Assembly (NCBI GenBank): GCA_026315105.1
Contig: CM048745.1
Coordinates: 150,667,323 to 150,731,322 of the forward strand
From: Locusta migratoria
Taxonomy: Eukaryota; Arthropoda; Insecta; Orthoptera; Acrididae
DNA length: 64,000 bases
Reading direction: 5' to 3'
The notes below the pieces were generated by a model. It made no database searches. It had not been told where the DNA came from and was given only the letters and a program-made list of their open reading frames with translations. The position numbers were made by a program, and so were the translations under genes. Below are positions 1-11,076 of this stretch, piece by piece; the stretch's first letter is position 1; each line of letters opens with the position of its first letter.

Positions 1-299
1 CGCATTCTAAGTGCGTGGGATAAGAGCCGTGTCCTGTCAAGAAGTGAACTATGCTGCGGCTGGGATCGAGATGCGTTGTGTATATCAGAAACAACTTGCG
101 CGCCAACCTGTATTAAATTTAGTGCGGATGCCGGGCGGCCAGCTAAGCGGGCATCGCAGCTGCCGTCGCCGGCAAGTCGCACGCCGCAAAGGCGGTTGCG
201 CTGAGGATTGATCACCCTGTAGAACCAATTTCCCTGTCTTTCTGTTTGTTTTTGCCACGTGTTTACGAGAACAGTGTAGAATATCTGTAAACTAGGCTT

Positions 300-1190
300 A
301 CGTTTTGGATCGCTTTGTAGTTTCGTTGTAGGGTAATTAATTGGAATAACCATTCGAATGCCGGCCGCGGTGGCCAACGGGACTGCGGCGCGCCAGTCAC
401 GGACTGCACGGCGATTACGGTCGGGGATTCGAATCCCCCCTCGGGCATGGATATTTGTGCCGTCCTTAGTCTTAGCTAGTTCATAAGTAGTTTGTAAGTT
501 TAGGGACTGCTGACCTTGTAGACGAGTCCCACAAGCTATACAAGCATTTGAAACATTCGAAAAACAGTAGTGAGCAAAAAAATGTTGTTGGCAGTCAGTT
601 ACTTTCGGCAAAAGGCCGTAAATAAGGTGAAATCTTAGCTATGACAAAAACGCAAAATACTTTGGATATTTTTGACTTTAAAACAGTTTCGTCCAAGATA
701 TCAAGCATTTAGAATGTCTATAAATACATAAACAAAGTTTTACGATTTTTCTGGAGGTTATATGAATGTAATAATGAAGTAATACCACTCGAAATACGCT
801 TCGCGCTATACGGTCTGCTCCGCTAACGATTACAAATTATTTCACTTTTTCCTTGACATTTTGGAACGCTTTTCCAGTATCCTTGTAGGGTAATGAACTA
901 GAATAAACATTCGAATAACAGTAGCGAGCCAAAAAATATTCTTGGCAGTCACTTCTTTTCAGAAAAAGGCCGTGAATAACGGGAATCTCAGCTATAGCAA
1001 AAACGTAAAATACTGCCGATATTTTCATGTTTAAACTGGCTTCGTCCACAGTATCAAACATTTAGGATGTCTATAAATACATATAAAAAGGTATACGAGT
1101 TTTCTGTAGATTATCTGTGTGTAATAACGAAGTAATATCACCCGAAATACGCTTAGCACTATACGGGCAGCACGTGACCTGACCGCAAGA
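300..1190. repeat. Tandem duplication, ~354-bp unit, two diverged copies
   Basis: The stretch after 'ttgtaggg' at 326 is repeated after 'ttgtaggg' at 883. Both copies run through 'cattcgaa', 'ggcagtca', 'aaaggccgt', 'gtctataaatacata' and a shared end near 'cgctatac'. Once the SINE in the first copy is removed, the period is about 354 bp. No coding potential is seen and the family is not recognised. Confidence 0.7.
359..553 (+). mobile_element. tRNA-derived SINE (Gly-rich 'gccggccgcgg' head), in tandem repeat
   Basis: The head is tRNA-like, with a B-box-like 'ggggattcgaatcccccc', followed by 'ctcgggcatggatatttg' and the body ending 'tttagggactgctgacc'. It is flanked by the 8-bp duplication cattcgaa (351-358 and 554-561). 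The same family recurs at least ten times in this window on both strands. It has no ORF and depends on LINE machinery for movement (known for SINEs). Confidence 0.85.
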
Positions 1191-2215
1191 GATGTATCGG
1201 ACAGATTTCTCGTTCTGCGCATCAGAATGCTTACTCCATATATATACTCTTAAGATCGAGGTAATGTTTAGTTAGTAGCATCTTTGGAAAGAACTCACAC
1301 CACATTTCAGCCATAATGGTCTATTTCTTTGTTTTTGGCATTCGTGTGAATCTAGGAAATCAAGTAATTTTCAAAGACTGAATTTAGTATGGTGGTTAAA
1401 CACCACTTTATGGTAGGCGAACCGCCTCACGAGAATACGTAAAAGCTTGATAAACATTATGGTGACTGTTCTTTCAAAATTTTCGGAGTGGCCATATGCG
1501 CACAAGTTACGCTGAATGTTCTGGACTCCCTGGACATAATATTTTGCATAAACATTTGGACATGAGAAAGCTATCCGCAAGATGGATGGCGCGATTGCTC
1601 ACGCTTGTCCAAAAACGGAATCGTATGAAGTGATGCAAGGAAGGATTGCAGCTGTTCAGGAAGAATCCGCAGGACTTTAAAGGGAGGGGGGAGGGGGTGT
1701 ACACGAAAAACATGTACTAATATAACCTGTCATAAACTCCACTACTTTTTAGTTACATAAATGAAATTATATGCAATGGATGAAAATGTTTTGTAATTTT
1801 AATTGAAATTTTTTTGAAGTTTTTAAGTTTATGAACTCATAATTCACAAAAGTACCATTTACTAAGAAAATTTCTACGAAATTGTCTTGAATTTTTTGCA
1901 ATATAATCTCAATCATTACATAAAGAAACCCACAGAATCATTTCAGTTTATTGATATTAAACGAAGTTTTAGGTTTCATTATTTTTTTAATTGAAAAACT
2001 ACACATAGAAATTCTACTTTCTTTATTCTCTATCTTGATATATATGAATGATATTAAATATTCGCTCTGTGTACATGTTTCTTATATATAATGCAAAAGA
2101 TATGCCAAAAATCACAGTCAAATCTTTTCTTGTTTTGGAGAAAAATGTACCCGAATAATAAATACTGTAGTTATTAGAAAATGCATTTTAAAGTTAAATA
2201 TGCTTTTTAGTTGCC
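1190..2215. other. AT-rich intergenic stretch, no feature recognised
   Basis: Nothing convincing was found. Short ORFs on the minus strand between 1371 and 1713 lack any recognisable motif. The last 450 bases are strongly AT-rich. Confidence 0.5.
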
Positions 2216-2219
2216 ATTC

Positions 2220-3060
2220 CTACCTTAAAAAGCCTCCAGATCTGTAATGAATGTCCTCATTTCCTTCAAGACTTCTCTTCTGACTTCTTCTTTTCTTTCT
2301 CTTTTGTTCTGCAAGGTCTTTAATGGGTTTAATGGCTGCAAGTATACCTCGAGTGTCAATCCCCCTCAATAGGTCGCGAGTGAAAACTCTGGGCTTGAAG
2401 CCCATTCTCTACAAGACTGTTATCCTCTCTGAGCTGCCACCATTAAAGATATTAACTGCATCATAAACTGCAATATTAACTACCTTGGATGAGAAAAATG
2501 TTCATCCTGCCACCGAACTTCACTAATCCCCACTATATCTAACCTCAACCTATTCATTTCTCTTTTTAAATTTTCTAACTCCCCTATCCGATTAAGGGAT
2601 CTAAAATTCCACGCTCCGATCCGTAGAATTCCAGTGTTGTCTTTCCTTATGATCACATCCTCCTTAGTAGTCCCCGCCCGGAGATCCGAATGGGGGGACT
2701 ATTTTACCTCCGGAATATTTTACCGGAGAGGATGCCATCATCATATATTGATACAGTAGAGCTGCATGTCCTCGGGAAAAGTACCGACTGTAGTTTCCCC
2801 TTGCTTTCAGCTTTTCGCTGTAACTTCATGGCAAAACCACGTTAGCTGATGTTACAAGGCCAGCTCAGTCAATCATCCAGACTGTTGCCCCTGTAACTAC
2901 TGAAAAGGCTGCTGCCACTCTTCAGGAACCACACGTTTGTCTGGCCTCTCCACAGATACCCCTCCGCTGTGGTTGCACCTACGGTACGGCTGTCTGTATC
3001 GTTGAGGCATGCAAGCCACCCCAACTCGGTAATGTCTGTCGTTCATGGGGATGGAAGTTG
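2220..3060 (-). pseudogene. LINE fragment: 5' region and start of the endonuclease domain
   Basis: Read on the minus strand, 2650 to 2500 encodes NTGILRIGAWNFRSLNRIGE followed by a segment ending DIVGISEVRW. That is the N-terminal signature of the exonuclease-endonuclease-phosphatase fold used by APE-type LINEs (WN.RSL, then D(I/V)-x-GISE-x-RW). Upstream on that strand, 2650-3050 looks like the element's 5' leader. After the RW motif the reading frame leaves the endonuclease and continues into an unrelated Lys/Arg-rich ORF (2220-2405), so the element is truncated or rearranged. It may be the same family as the RT fragments at 24.3, 42.6 and 55.5 kb, but this was not tested. Confidence 0.65.
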
Positions 3061-3094
3061 TAGATAATGAATTGAACTTTTCTTTTTATTTATA

Positions 3095-3287
3095 AAAAAA
3101 TGTTTGTTAAGCTTATGGGACTTAACTACGGGGTCATCAGTCCCTAAACTTACAAACTACTTATGAACTACTTACGAACTAGGACGGCACAAATATCCAT
3201 GCCCGAGGGGGGATTCGAACCCCCGACCGTAGTGGCCTTGCTGACCGTGACTGGAGCGCCTCAGTCACCTCGGCCACCGCGGCCGGC
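3095..3287 (-). mobile_element. tRNA-derived SINE, minus strand
   Basis: This is the reverse complement of the common SINE: 'cttatgggacttaactac' near 3111, 'gggggattcgaaccccc' in the head, and 'ccgcggccggc' at the 5' end of the element (3277-3287). An 11-bp target-site duplication, ttttatttata, lies at 3084-3094 and 3288-3298. Confidence 0.9.
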
Positions 3288-3379
3288 TTTTATTTATAGA
3301 GCTTTTTTTATAGCTCTCCTAGTTTCCTCATAAATTTGGATAGAATAGAGCGGTGAAACCCTCGCGTGAAAAATGTCAA

Positions 3380-3650
3380 GCATATATGCAATGGTTTTCA
3401 GTCAAGAACGCTGTTTTTAAATTTTTGATGACTGATTTCGATGATACTTAGGCATATCGTCAGATCTCCACCATTCATCCTAACACAAATTGTTGACAGT
3501 GTCACTCATACAGAACGGTATTACACTCTCAACATATTTCTGTTAGGAGTGATGAATATCGGAAGATGATGCCTAAGTAGCATCGAAACTGGTCATCAAA
3601 AATTAAACAAACAGCTATCTTTGCTGGAAATCACTGTAAATTAATTACAG
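3380..3650. mobile_element. Foldback / MITE-like inverted repeat
   Basis: Arms at about 3380-3503 and 3523-3650 are imperfect reverse complements. For example 'acttaggcat' at 3449 pairs with 'atgcctaagt' near 3569, and 'ttttgatgac' pairs with 'gtcatcaaaa'. No transposase is encoded. It is probably a non-autonomous DNA element, family unknown. Confidence 0.65.
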
Positions 3651-3661
3651 ATCGCGCCAAC

Positions 3662-3902
3662 GAATCACATTTCGATATATTTCGAACTCCTACCCTCCTG
3701 CTGGAAATCTAGTAGTATATTTAACCACGTATAGTGCTACAGAGGATTGCTTACAAGTTATACCTGACAAGTTCGACTTCAGGATGTAACTTTAACATAT
3801 ATGGTTGAATTTGATGCTAAATATACTATTAGATTTGCTATACTTTCTACAGTTTCAAAAACTGCAAGGAGATGATTTCGAAATATATCAAAATGTGACG
3901 TC
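3662..3902. mobile_element. Second foldback / MITE-like element
   Basis: The terminal arms 'tcacatttcgatatatttcg' (3666) and 'cgaaatatatcaaaatgtga' (ending 3898) are inverted. The inner pair 'ctagtagtatattta' / 'taaatatactattag' extends the stem. It abuts the previous foldback. No ORF. Confidence 0.6.
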
Positions 3903-4146
3903 ACAGTTGTAAAGTACAGTAGAATCCATGGAAATTATGTCTCAATATTTTGTTACATCTTCTACTGTCTTGACAATATGTGTCAGAAAGACAACAGCCT
4001 TTTATCTGAGAAAGATTTTACCACTTCAACAGCCATGTGGGCACTGATATTTAGATCCAAACTTTACTTAATTAATCTTTATCTTTTTGGCCTCCTTGAA
4101 TACAGTTGTAGTTATACAATTTGTGTAGGTTAGGTTACCGACTATT

Positions 4147-4375
4147 TCAAGGGTACATTAGTCTGCTTGAGACCAGACGTGTTTCACTTTATTTTAAAGC
4201 ATCGTCGTTGATCAACTTTTTTATGTTGCCCTCTTCATGTGTTCCTTGTAGACATTTCCACTTAGTGTCACTGTTTACAATTGCACTAATTACATAGAAA
4301 ATTTCATTTGATATAGTTCAATTGCAAACAGTGACACCAAGTTGCACACATCTGGTCTCAAGTAGACTAATTTAC
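4147..4375. mobile_element. Short foldback element
   Basis: 'attagtctgcttgagaccag' near 4153 is inverted at 'ctggtctcaagtagactaat' near 4353, and 'gtgtcactgtttacaattgc' near 4268 is inverted at 'caattgcaaacagtgacac' near 4319. These give a nested stem of about 110 bp per arm. It has no coding content. Confidence 0.65.
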
Positions 4376-4414
4376 CGTTGAATGCTTTGGTGAGGCGAGT
4401 GTCAACAGCCGTAA

Positions 4415-4878
4415 TATATTTCATAAAATGCATTTTTTTAAACCATAAGCTGTTTATTAAAACCTTATACATGTACCAGTTTCGGTCATGGACCATCTTC
4501 ATGAATAAAAAAGGTGTTAAAACAGAATGGTTAAATGCATCAAATAAAATACATCCAACTGAGATAAACAGGAGTCAGTATAACTAAAAGTGTAAAAAAT
4601 TTTACTATGGTCATCTTAGATAAAATCTATCAGTATGAATAGACTGTTCTCACCTTTTATGTCTTGTTTGACTTATAGATTTTATCTAAGATCACCATAG
4701 TAAAATTTTTTACACTTTTAGTTATACTGACTCCTGTTTATCTCAGTTGGATGTATTTTATTTGATGTATTTTACCATTCTGTTTTAACACCTTTTTATC
4801 CATGACCGAAACTGGTACATGTATAACGTTTTAATAAACAGCTGATGGTTTAAAAAAATGCATTTTATGTAATTTACT
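4415..4878. mobile_element. Foldback with ~200-bp near-identical arms
   Basis: Arms at about 4421-4634 and 4675-4872 are near-perfect reverse complements around a ~40-bp spacer. The left arm carries about 12 extra bases ('ccatcttcatga', ~4492) missing from the right. ORFs at 4290-4587 are by-products of the arms. 'ggttaccgactatt' occurs at 4133 and, inverted, near 4883, hinting at an outer terminal repeat. Confidence 0.75.
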
Positions 4879-5008
4879 GTTGTAATAGTCGGTAACCCAA
4901 CATTTGAAGTGTATCGGAATCGACGAGTGGCTCTAGACTAGGGTAGTGCTACTTTTCAGGCCTGCTGTGCGGTTGCCTACTGACGCTGGTGCTTGGTGCG
5001 TTTTGCAG

Positions 5009-5170
5009 GAGACCTGTCAGAGGTGGCCATCTACCAAGGCCCCCGCGTGTCTCCGGTCCGCGTGGGCGCCCCCGGCGTCTGGGACGACGCCCTGCTGCCG
5101 CGCCACTACGCCATCGGGCACAAGGTCTACGTAGACCTCACCGACGCCGAGCTCCGCGGCGGCATCGACG
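5009..5170 (+). CDS. Candidate internal exon of an unrecognised host gene
   Basis: This is a 162-bp GC-rich block in AT-rich repeats. It is preceded by 'tgcgttttgcag' (acceptor AG at 5007-5008) and followed by 'gtgagt' (donor at 5171). Read with the codon split after its first base at both ends (phase 1-1), it encodes about 54 residues with no stop: GDLSEVAIYQGPRVSP, then VRVGAPGVWDDALLPRHYAI, then GHKVYVDLTDAELRGGID. The open frame, codon-like G/C third positions and good splice signals together favour a true exon. A symmetric 1-1 exon is common in extracellular or modular proteins (established), but I do not recognise the family and see no neighbouring exon here. The flanking introns would be made of the foldback elements listed. 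Confidence 0.7.
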
Positions 5171-5285
5171 GTGAGTCTTCTAACAGACTAATACATTCGC
5201 TTTGCTCTCGATTTTGACGCCAGGGGTCATCACTGCATGCTGGGTCGTTCGTGCTGACGCCTTCCTGCTGAGTCTCTATTTATCT

Positions 5286-5662
5286 TATAGTTTTCAAAAT
5301 GAAAAGCCAAGATAGCACATTAATAATTTACTATATGACGTCCGGTTTCGGTGTACTGTGTCATCATCATCTGGTCACATATATGTTATAATCTGGACAT
5401 CTTGTTAAAAAAATTGGGTATAAAATAACAAGTGCAACATTGCACTTAGTCATTATATAAAATACATAAGTTAAAAAGTGTATTTTTATATAATGACTAA
5501 GTGCAATGTTGCACTTGTCATTTTATACACAATTTTTTTTAACAAGATGACCAGCTTATGACACATACGTGATCAGATGATGGTGACACAGTGCAGCAAA
5601 CCAGTCGTCATTTAATAAATTATTAATGTACGATCTTGGCTTTTCATTTTGAACACTATAAA
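5286..5662. mobile_element. Foldback element with ~175-bp arms
   Basis: Arms 5286-5462 and 5488-5662 are inverted: 'aagtgcaacattgcacttag' near 5429 and 'ctaagtgcaatgttgcactt' near 5496, and 'aaaatgaaaagccaaga' near 5297 versus 'tcttggcttttcatttt' near 5634. The core 'gcaacattgc' is itself palindromic. No ORF. It lies just downstream of the candidate exon. Confidence 0.75.
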
Positions 5663-6900
5663 ACGATCAGATCGCCTCCAAACCCGACTATGCCAGGTAA
5701 TATTCTCTATTTATCTGTTAAGAGTCTCTTTTTGCAGAATCTTGTTTCCTTCTGATTTCTATGATGCGACTGCAATGCTATTTATTCTTCAATTGGAGAT
5801 ATTAATGTCTTATGCAGTTTCATGATACTAATATTTTAATTCGTCACGTAGACGAAATTATGAGCTTCAGGACACAGACTGAACTGCCGATAAGTTTTAT
5901 GAAATATTTTATTTTAAAACTTCCATAGGAAGATGATAGGTAGAGACACGAGATTCTGTGGGAAATGGAGCGAACTGGTTTTATATTGAAAGTCAAACAC
6001 TTTATTACAAGGTTTATTAACCTTCAATAGCCCAAAAAGAAAACAATGTTCTTACATTGGCTGAACAATCAACACCGTGCCCTACCATTTCATTTTATCG
6101 TGCCCTTTAACTGAGCAGAGCTTTAAAATAAAGATATTACAAGAAAATTGTTAATTGTAATTTTTAAACAACACCTTTGACTGAGCAGAACTTTAAAAAA
6201 GACTTTACAAGAAAATTGTAAATGATAATTAAAAAAAAAAGGTATTAACAGATTTTTAATATCTGGAACACGGTACAGTGTACCCAACGCACTTGACGCT
6301 TTTACTGTTTATAATCAGGTTATAGAGCTTTCAGTTGTTGCCCAAGGCTGCAGTGCTTCGGCCACTTAGGAAAGTGAACAGTTCTTTACAGCAATTTACA
6401 CAGCCCGTTCATCAACGCTTGCCGTTAAACTTTAACAAGTTAACTCAGTTCAACCAAAACTTCACGAGAACATCAGATAAATATTTTAAAAGCTCATCCA
6501 GAAAATTAACTGCTTCTATTCTCATGCAATATTGATTTTAACAGTTTACCACAAGAAATTCAATCAACACCTTATCATGAGAGCTCTCAGTGATATCCGT
6601 AATTACTACTCTGCCAATGCAAGGCACTGTCAGCACTACAAACAATAGCACACAGCGAGGTGTTACAATAACAAAAACCTGATTAAAGTAGCACATACAA
6701 ACTAAGCTGACTTAAAGTTACTTAACATCTACCCACCCCTCAGACCGGTCATGCTTTCATACTACAGGTACCCCTCGTTACAGGACTGACTTCCAGATGA
6801 AGAAATGTTGTCCAACTAAGCAGGTACAGTTCGTGCCTTAGCTCCGGCCAACCAAACGACTCACTCCTTACTGGTGCTGTCCGTATTTTCTTCTCTTAGA
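5663..6900. other. Non-coding stretch with a short tandem duplication
   Basis: The only structure seen is a ~70-bp unit repeated twice. 'actgagcagagctttaaaa' at 6110 recurs as 'actgagcagaactttaaaa' at 6180, each followed by 'ttacaagaaaattgt'. Otherwise there is no gene, RNA or recognised transposon. Confidence 0.5.
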
Positions 6901-7445
6901 AAACTTCACAGCAGTTCCAGCAAATGACAATATCACTTGATCGGGGCGAATTCGGGTTTCAAAAGTTGCAAGGCGACATACCGTCATTCTACAGAGGATG
7001 GCTGCCCCAGCGTACCGACGTCTTGCTCAGAACTCCCGAAAGTTTCTGTCGATGCGTCTCACATGAACGTCCCTCTGCCCTTCGCAGCTGTCCAAGACCA
7101 CCACCGCTCGCTAGGCGTTCCGGTCACCAACTTCCCGCATGCGCAGCGCCACTTCCTCGCTCGCCACTTCCTCGCTTTTCTTTCCTCGCCCGCCTTACAC
7201 GCCTCTTCACGATTGCACCGAAGAGCTTCGATCAAATGGCTGCAGTCAGTCCATGGCAAAGGAACACTCGAACCATGTAACATGGTTCAGAAGAATTATA
7301 AAAGCCAGAGCCGAGGTGAAATACATTCAAACGCAGGAGTGCTAAGAACATAGCCCAGAGGGAACGAGGTTATAAAGCACAAAATTAGATTATAATAATA
7401 TTTAAACCAAGTCTTCAGTGTAACAGTGAAATTTATTTCATACAA
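6900..7445. other. GC-richer block with overlapping spurious ORFs
   Basis: Four overlapping ORFs of 68-138 aa occur in different frames on both strands (6924-7353), which is typical of a stop-poor GC-rich region rather than of a gene. A duplicated 'cacttcctcgct' occurs near 7149 and 7165. It could be a terminal or regulatory region of a retroelement; I cannot classify it. Confidence 0.35.
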
Positions 7446-7449
7446 ATAT

Positions 7450-8245
7450 GAGTTGTATTCCGGGCTTCAGTCTGCAGACTATTTTGATGCAGATCTCTTC
7501 GCGACCGTATCTTGTACCAGCCTCTTTAACTCAGAATCGTTTTGATAGTGCTTGCTGTATTCGTCACTCGGTCTCCTCTTGCGATTCTTACCGTACACAC
7601 TCGCCTACAATGTTAAACTGACGATTCCTTGACATCTCAGAGTGATTCCGCCAATATTCTCTACTTTTAGTCAAGATATGTCAGAAGTTTCTTTTCTCCC
7701 CAATTCTGTACCGTACTTCATCATTATTTATGCGAACTACCCCTCTCGTCTTCACCGTTCTCCTGTAGCACCAAATTTCCAAATCTATGTTTTCTGTCTG
7801 AACTGATTATCGTTCATGTTTCAATCTAGTGTGAGGCTACACTCCAGGCATTGGCATAATACTTCAGTTAATATTGGACAGCCACAAGGTAAATACCTCG
7901 CGGTTTAAGACGCCATGCACGAGATTTCACGGCCGCTCCCCGTCGAAGGTTCGATTCCTTCCGCAGCCTTGGGTGTGCGTACCATCCTTAAGTTACTCTA
8001 AGTAATTTTAAAGTTTAGGGACCAATCACGTCGGCAGTTTCGTCCCACAGATTTACAAATTTTTATTTTGTTTTCATTATTCAATATCAACAAATTTTTC
8101 TTCTGAAGAACTGCTTCTCATCTCATACTCATTCTTCATTTTACACTCTCTGTACTCCGGCCATTATATTATTTTGCAAATAACAAAACTCATCAAATGT
8201 TTTTGTCTCTTCACCTAATCAAACAGTACATTCAACTTTAACGGA
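7450..8245 (-). pseudogene. LINE 3'-end fragment, interrupted by a SINE
   Basis: The minus strand matches the 3' part of the LINE fragments at 42573-43437 and 55520-57047. Shared words include 'cttcagtctgcagac', 'tttgatgcagatctc', 'agaagtttcttttctcccca' and 'attctgtaccgta'. The match stops near 7870 and resumes after a SINE ('tctctgtactccggccat' near 8147). No intact ORF remains. Confidence 0.7.
7880..8062 (+). mobile_element. Degenerate tRNA-derived SINE inside a LINE
   Basis: A tRNA-like head with B-box-like 'aaggttcgattccttcc' (near 7945) is followed by 'ttgggtgtgcgtaccat' and 'aaagtttagggacca'. It ends in 'agatttacaaattttt'. It is diverged from the other copies and splits the LINE fragment, so it inserted later than the LINE. 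Confidence 0.65.
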
Positions 8246-8249
8246 CACT

Positions 8250-9458
8250 TCCAATTCAATTCAGTCATAACAGAACTTTATGTGGCGTGCATTGAAATTC
8301 AGAAAAAATTATAAAATACTTTTTATTCCATTCTATGATGGTCGTGGTGGCGGCTGGTGCAGCCATAGAAGCTGCGAATTATTTAATTATAAAACACTTT
8401 TTAAGCATAATTTGCGAGAGCAATATTAATTACAATGTATTACACACTATGGGCAACTGACGCACTTGGGCAGCGAACTGAGTGGACGTGGGCCTCTTGT
8501 GGTAACATGAACAGTTAGACCGGTACATGAGCCATAAAAACAACATAAATCGACGGGCCGTTAAATCCTAATCTTCCTTCCGTATTTGAAATGTTGCTTT
8601 CCTCTTTTATATTTGTCCTTCTGTCGAGGACATATTAGCCAATTCTCAGAGCAGTTGTCAGCTATATAAAATTGTCAGAACGACATTTTTCTGGACCAGT
8701 ATTATCCAGTTCTCAAGTCCTACAAGAAACAAGGAAAGAACGTAAAATACATTTCAATATTAAGATGCGAACACATGATACAATTATCCTTTCTAGGATA
8801 ACTTACCTAAAAATTAAAATGATCAGACATTAGACATCGTCCACCTTAAAATATATGCAGCATCGGAACATTGTCAAGCAATAATCATCTGACATCATGT
8901 CTGTTTGAGGAACCACTATGAACTGCCGACTAGCTGCACTGTTTCAGCGATAATCTATGAGCAGCTACAAGTCAGAGATGATTGTCGGTGCAACTACCAC
9001 GGAAGAGGCCAATTGTGTTCCACTAAAATTATTTAAGAAGGCGCTAAAAAGGTATGAAGCGTGACTGCATAGTTGAAAACCTATAAATTTTGCTATTTCT
9101 CCAGGAGGACATTATTAAAATGGGCCCAGAAATGCCCTTTGGAAAGTTCCGTCTTTTCATTTAATAGGTTGTTCGATTCTTTCTTTAGTGCGCAGAATGC
9201 CTCTATCTCTTCTAGAGAGCAACCATCATTTATCTTCGTTGTGTAACACTCTCATTCTATCATTGATGTTCGCCAAGGAGTGTCGTTCGTCCTTCGCAAT
9301 GGGATAAAGTTACTTGAGAAACATGTCTTTTTGACAATTTTATATAACTGGCAACTGGTGCGAGAATTGGCTAGATATACAGTTGTGTGATGGCGTCAAA
9401 TCAGAGTATAGAGGACATATTAGCCTTCTGTTGTGCTGAGAATGTTTCATCTTTTATT
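8250..9458. other. Intergenic stretch, no feature recognised
   Basis: No ORF, tRNA or repeat of this window was recognised here. Composition is ordinary AT-rich. Confidence 0.5.
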
Positions 9459-9469
9459 CTGGTTAATTT

Positions 9470-9669
9470 CAAAATGTGCAAATGTTTGTACAGCTTATGG
9501 GACATAACTACGGGGTCATCAGTTCCTAAACTTACAAACTACTTACAAACTACTTACGAACTAGTACGGCACAAATATCCATGCCCGAGGGGGGATTCGA
9601 ACCCCCGACCATAGTGGCCGTGCAGACCGTGACTGGAGCGCCTCAGTCTCCTCGGCCACCGCGGCCGGC
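9470..9669 (-). mobile_element. tRNA-derived SINE, minus strand
   Basis: The full-length reverse-complement SINE ends with 'ccaccgcggccggc'. A perfect 11-bp target-site duplication, ctggttaattt, lies at 9459-9469 and 9670-9680. ORFs that cross it (9387-9614 plus, 9561-9851 minus) are artefacts of the SINE sequence. Confidence 0.92.
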
Positions 9670-10129
9670 CTGGTTAATTTACTGTGTATAGTAGTAATCA
9701 GCATTGCGTTTTTTACGCTGTTAAAATCTGTGCGAAAGATATAAGAAAAGTACATTGTGCGCATAAAAGTAACAGTCGCACCACTATTACGTAAAGTTAC
9801 GTAATTTTCCCAGATTACCTGCGGTTGTGAAATCGGCTTGTACAGTTTCAAAGTGTGTAATAATAAATATTTATAAATTAATGAAATGTGTTGTGTATGT
9901 CTGTGTTTGTCTCTGTGTGTGGTTCGTAACTGTTACCACAATTAATTAGGTTAGACAGAAGTAGAATTGTCTGTAAACTGAAAATGTTTCTAATTTCGTC
10001 TGACTACCCATATGCTACAGTAAATCGTACATAATAGTTCTCTATAACGGAACAAATATAGCACTGGTGCTAATTTTTAAAAGGGGTTTGTTCTGCTGTG
10101 CTTACGTAAATAAAAAAAATCGATGTCTT

Positions 10130-11011
10130 GTAATCACGGAAAAATCATTGTCGGCATATTTTTCTGATAACAAGGAGACCATCAGAACTGTAAATAACGG
10201 ATCTTGTTGGGTCTCTGTTGCCGAGGGGCATACCATGAGTATGAGGCTATCCTGTTTTCTTTTCACCGAGGGGCCTTGGTTTTCGACAAAATTGGTATCA
10301 AAGTTCACTGCGCTATGTAAGACGTGTGTAACATTAGCCCTGTTCCAAACAAGTGAGCGTGGCGGGTACTGTGTGCGGGTCCTCTCCGTATTTATACTTA
10401 AAAAAATATCAGAATAGTTTGACATTTTCCGTTTTATTTTACACATTATGAACAAATAGTGTACATTGTGTGAAATTAGTAAGAAATAATAAATTTTGCC
10501 GTATTAATTTAATCTCCACGTCATTATTACAAAATCTTACTTGCTATCGCCTGTATCGCTTGCTATGCCACAACAGAAATTCGGATGTTAGGTGTCGTAT
10601 ATTCAACCGAAAAAAAAAAGTTTTACAGCATCAAGCGCATTTGATAAAAGCTGCTGTCTTGCAGTCGCACTGAGTGTTTAAGAGCGATACCAGAAAAAAA
10701 TCATTTACATTTCTCTCTCATCCGTTAACTTTGATGCGAATCATCAGTATTTGATGATGTTCGAAAAAGCAAGTTCCCTGAACTGATGCGAAATTAATGA
10801 GTATGGTTTTACGACGAATATCATCCGGATTTCTGTTGTGGCATAGCAATCGATGCAGGCGATGGCGAGTAAGATTTTGTAATAGTGACATGAAAATTAA
10901 ATTAGTACACAAAATTTAATATTTCTTACTAATTTTATACAAATTTTATACAATGAACACTGTTTGTTGATATTCTGTAAATTTAAATTAACAAATTTCG
11001 GACTATTCTGA

Positions 11012-11076
<65 letters not shown>

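Noticed and set aside
6924..7353. 118-aa and 138-aa plus ORFs
   Set aside because: Two frames and the opposite strand are all open over the same GC-rich block; there is no splice pattern or motif.
9561..9851. 96-aa minus ORF
   Set aside because: It runs across a SINE head and its flank; similar ORFs appear wherever this SINE occurs (50670-50882, 61868-62083, 62549-62773).
10067..10455. Overlapping 116-aa and 117-aa ORFs on both strands
   Set aside because: They lie in one arm of the 1.2-kb palindrome, occupy the same bases in opposite directions and have no motif.
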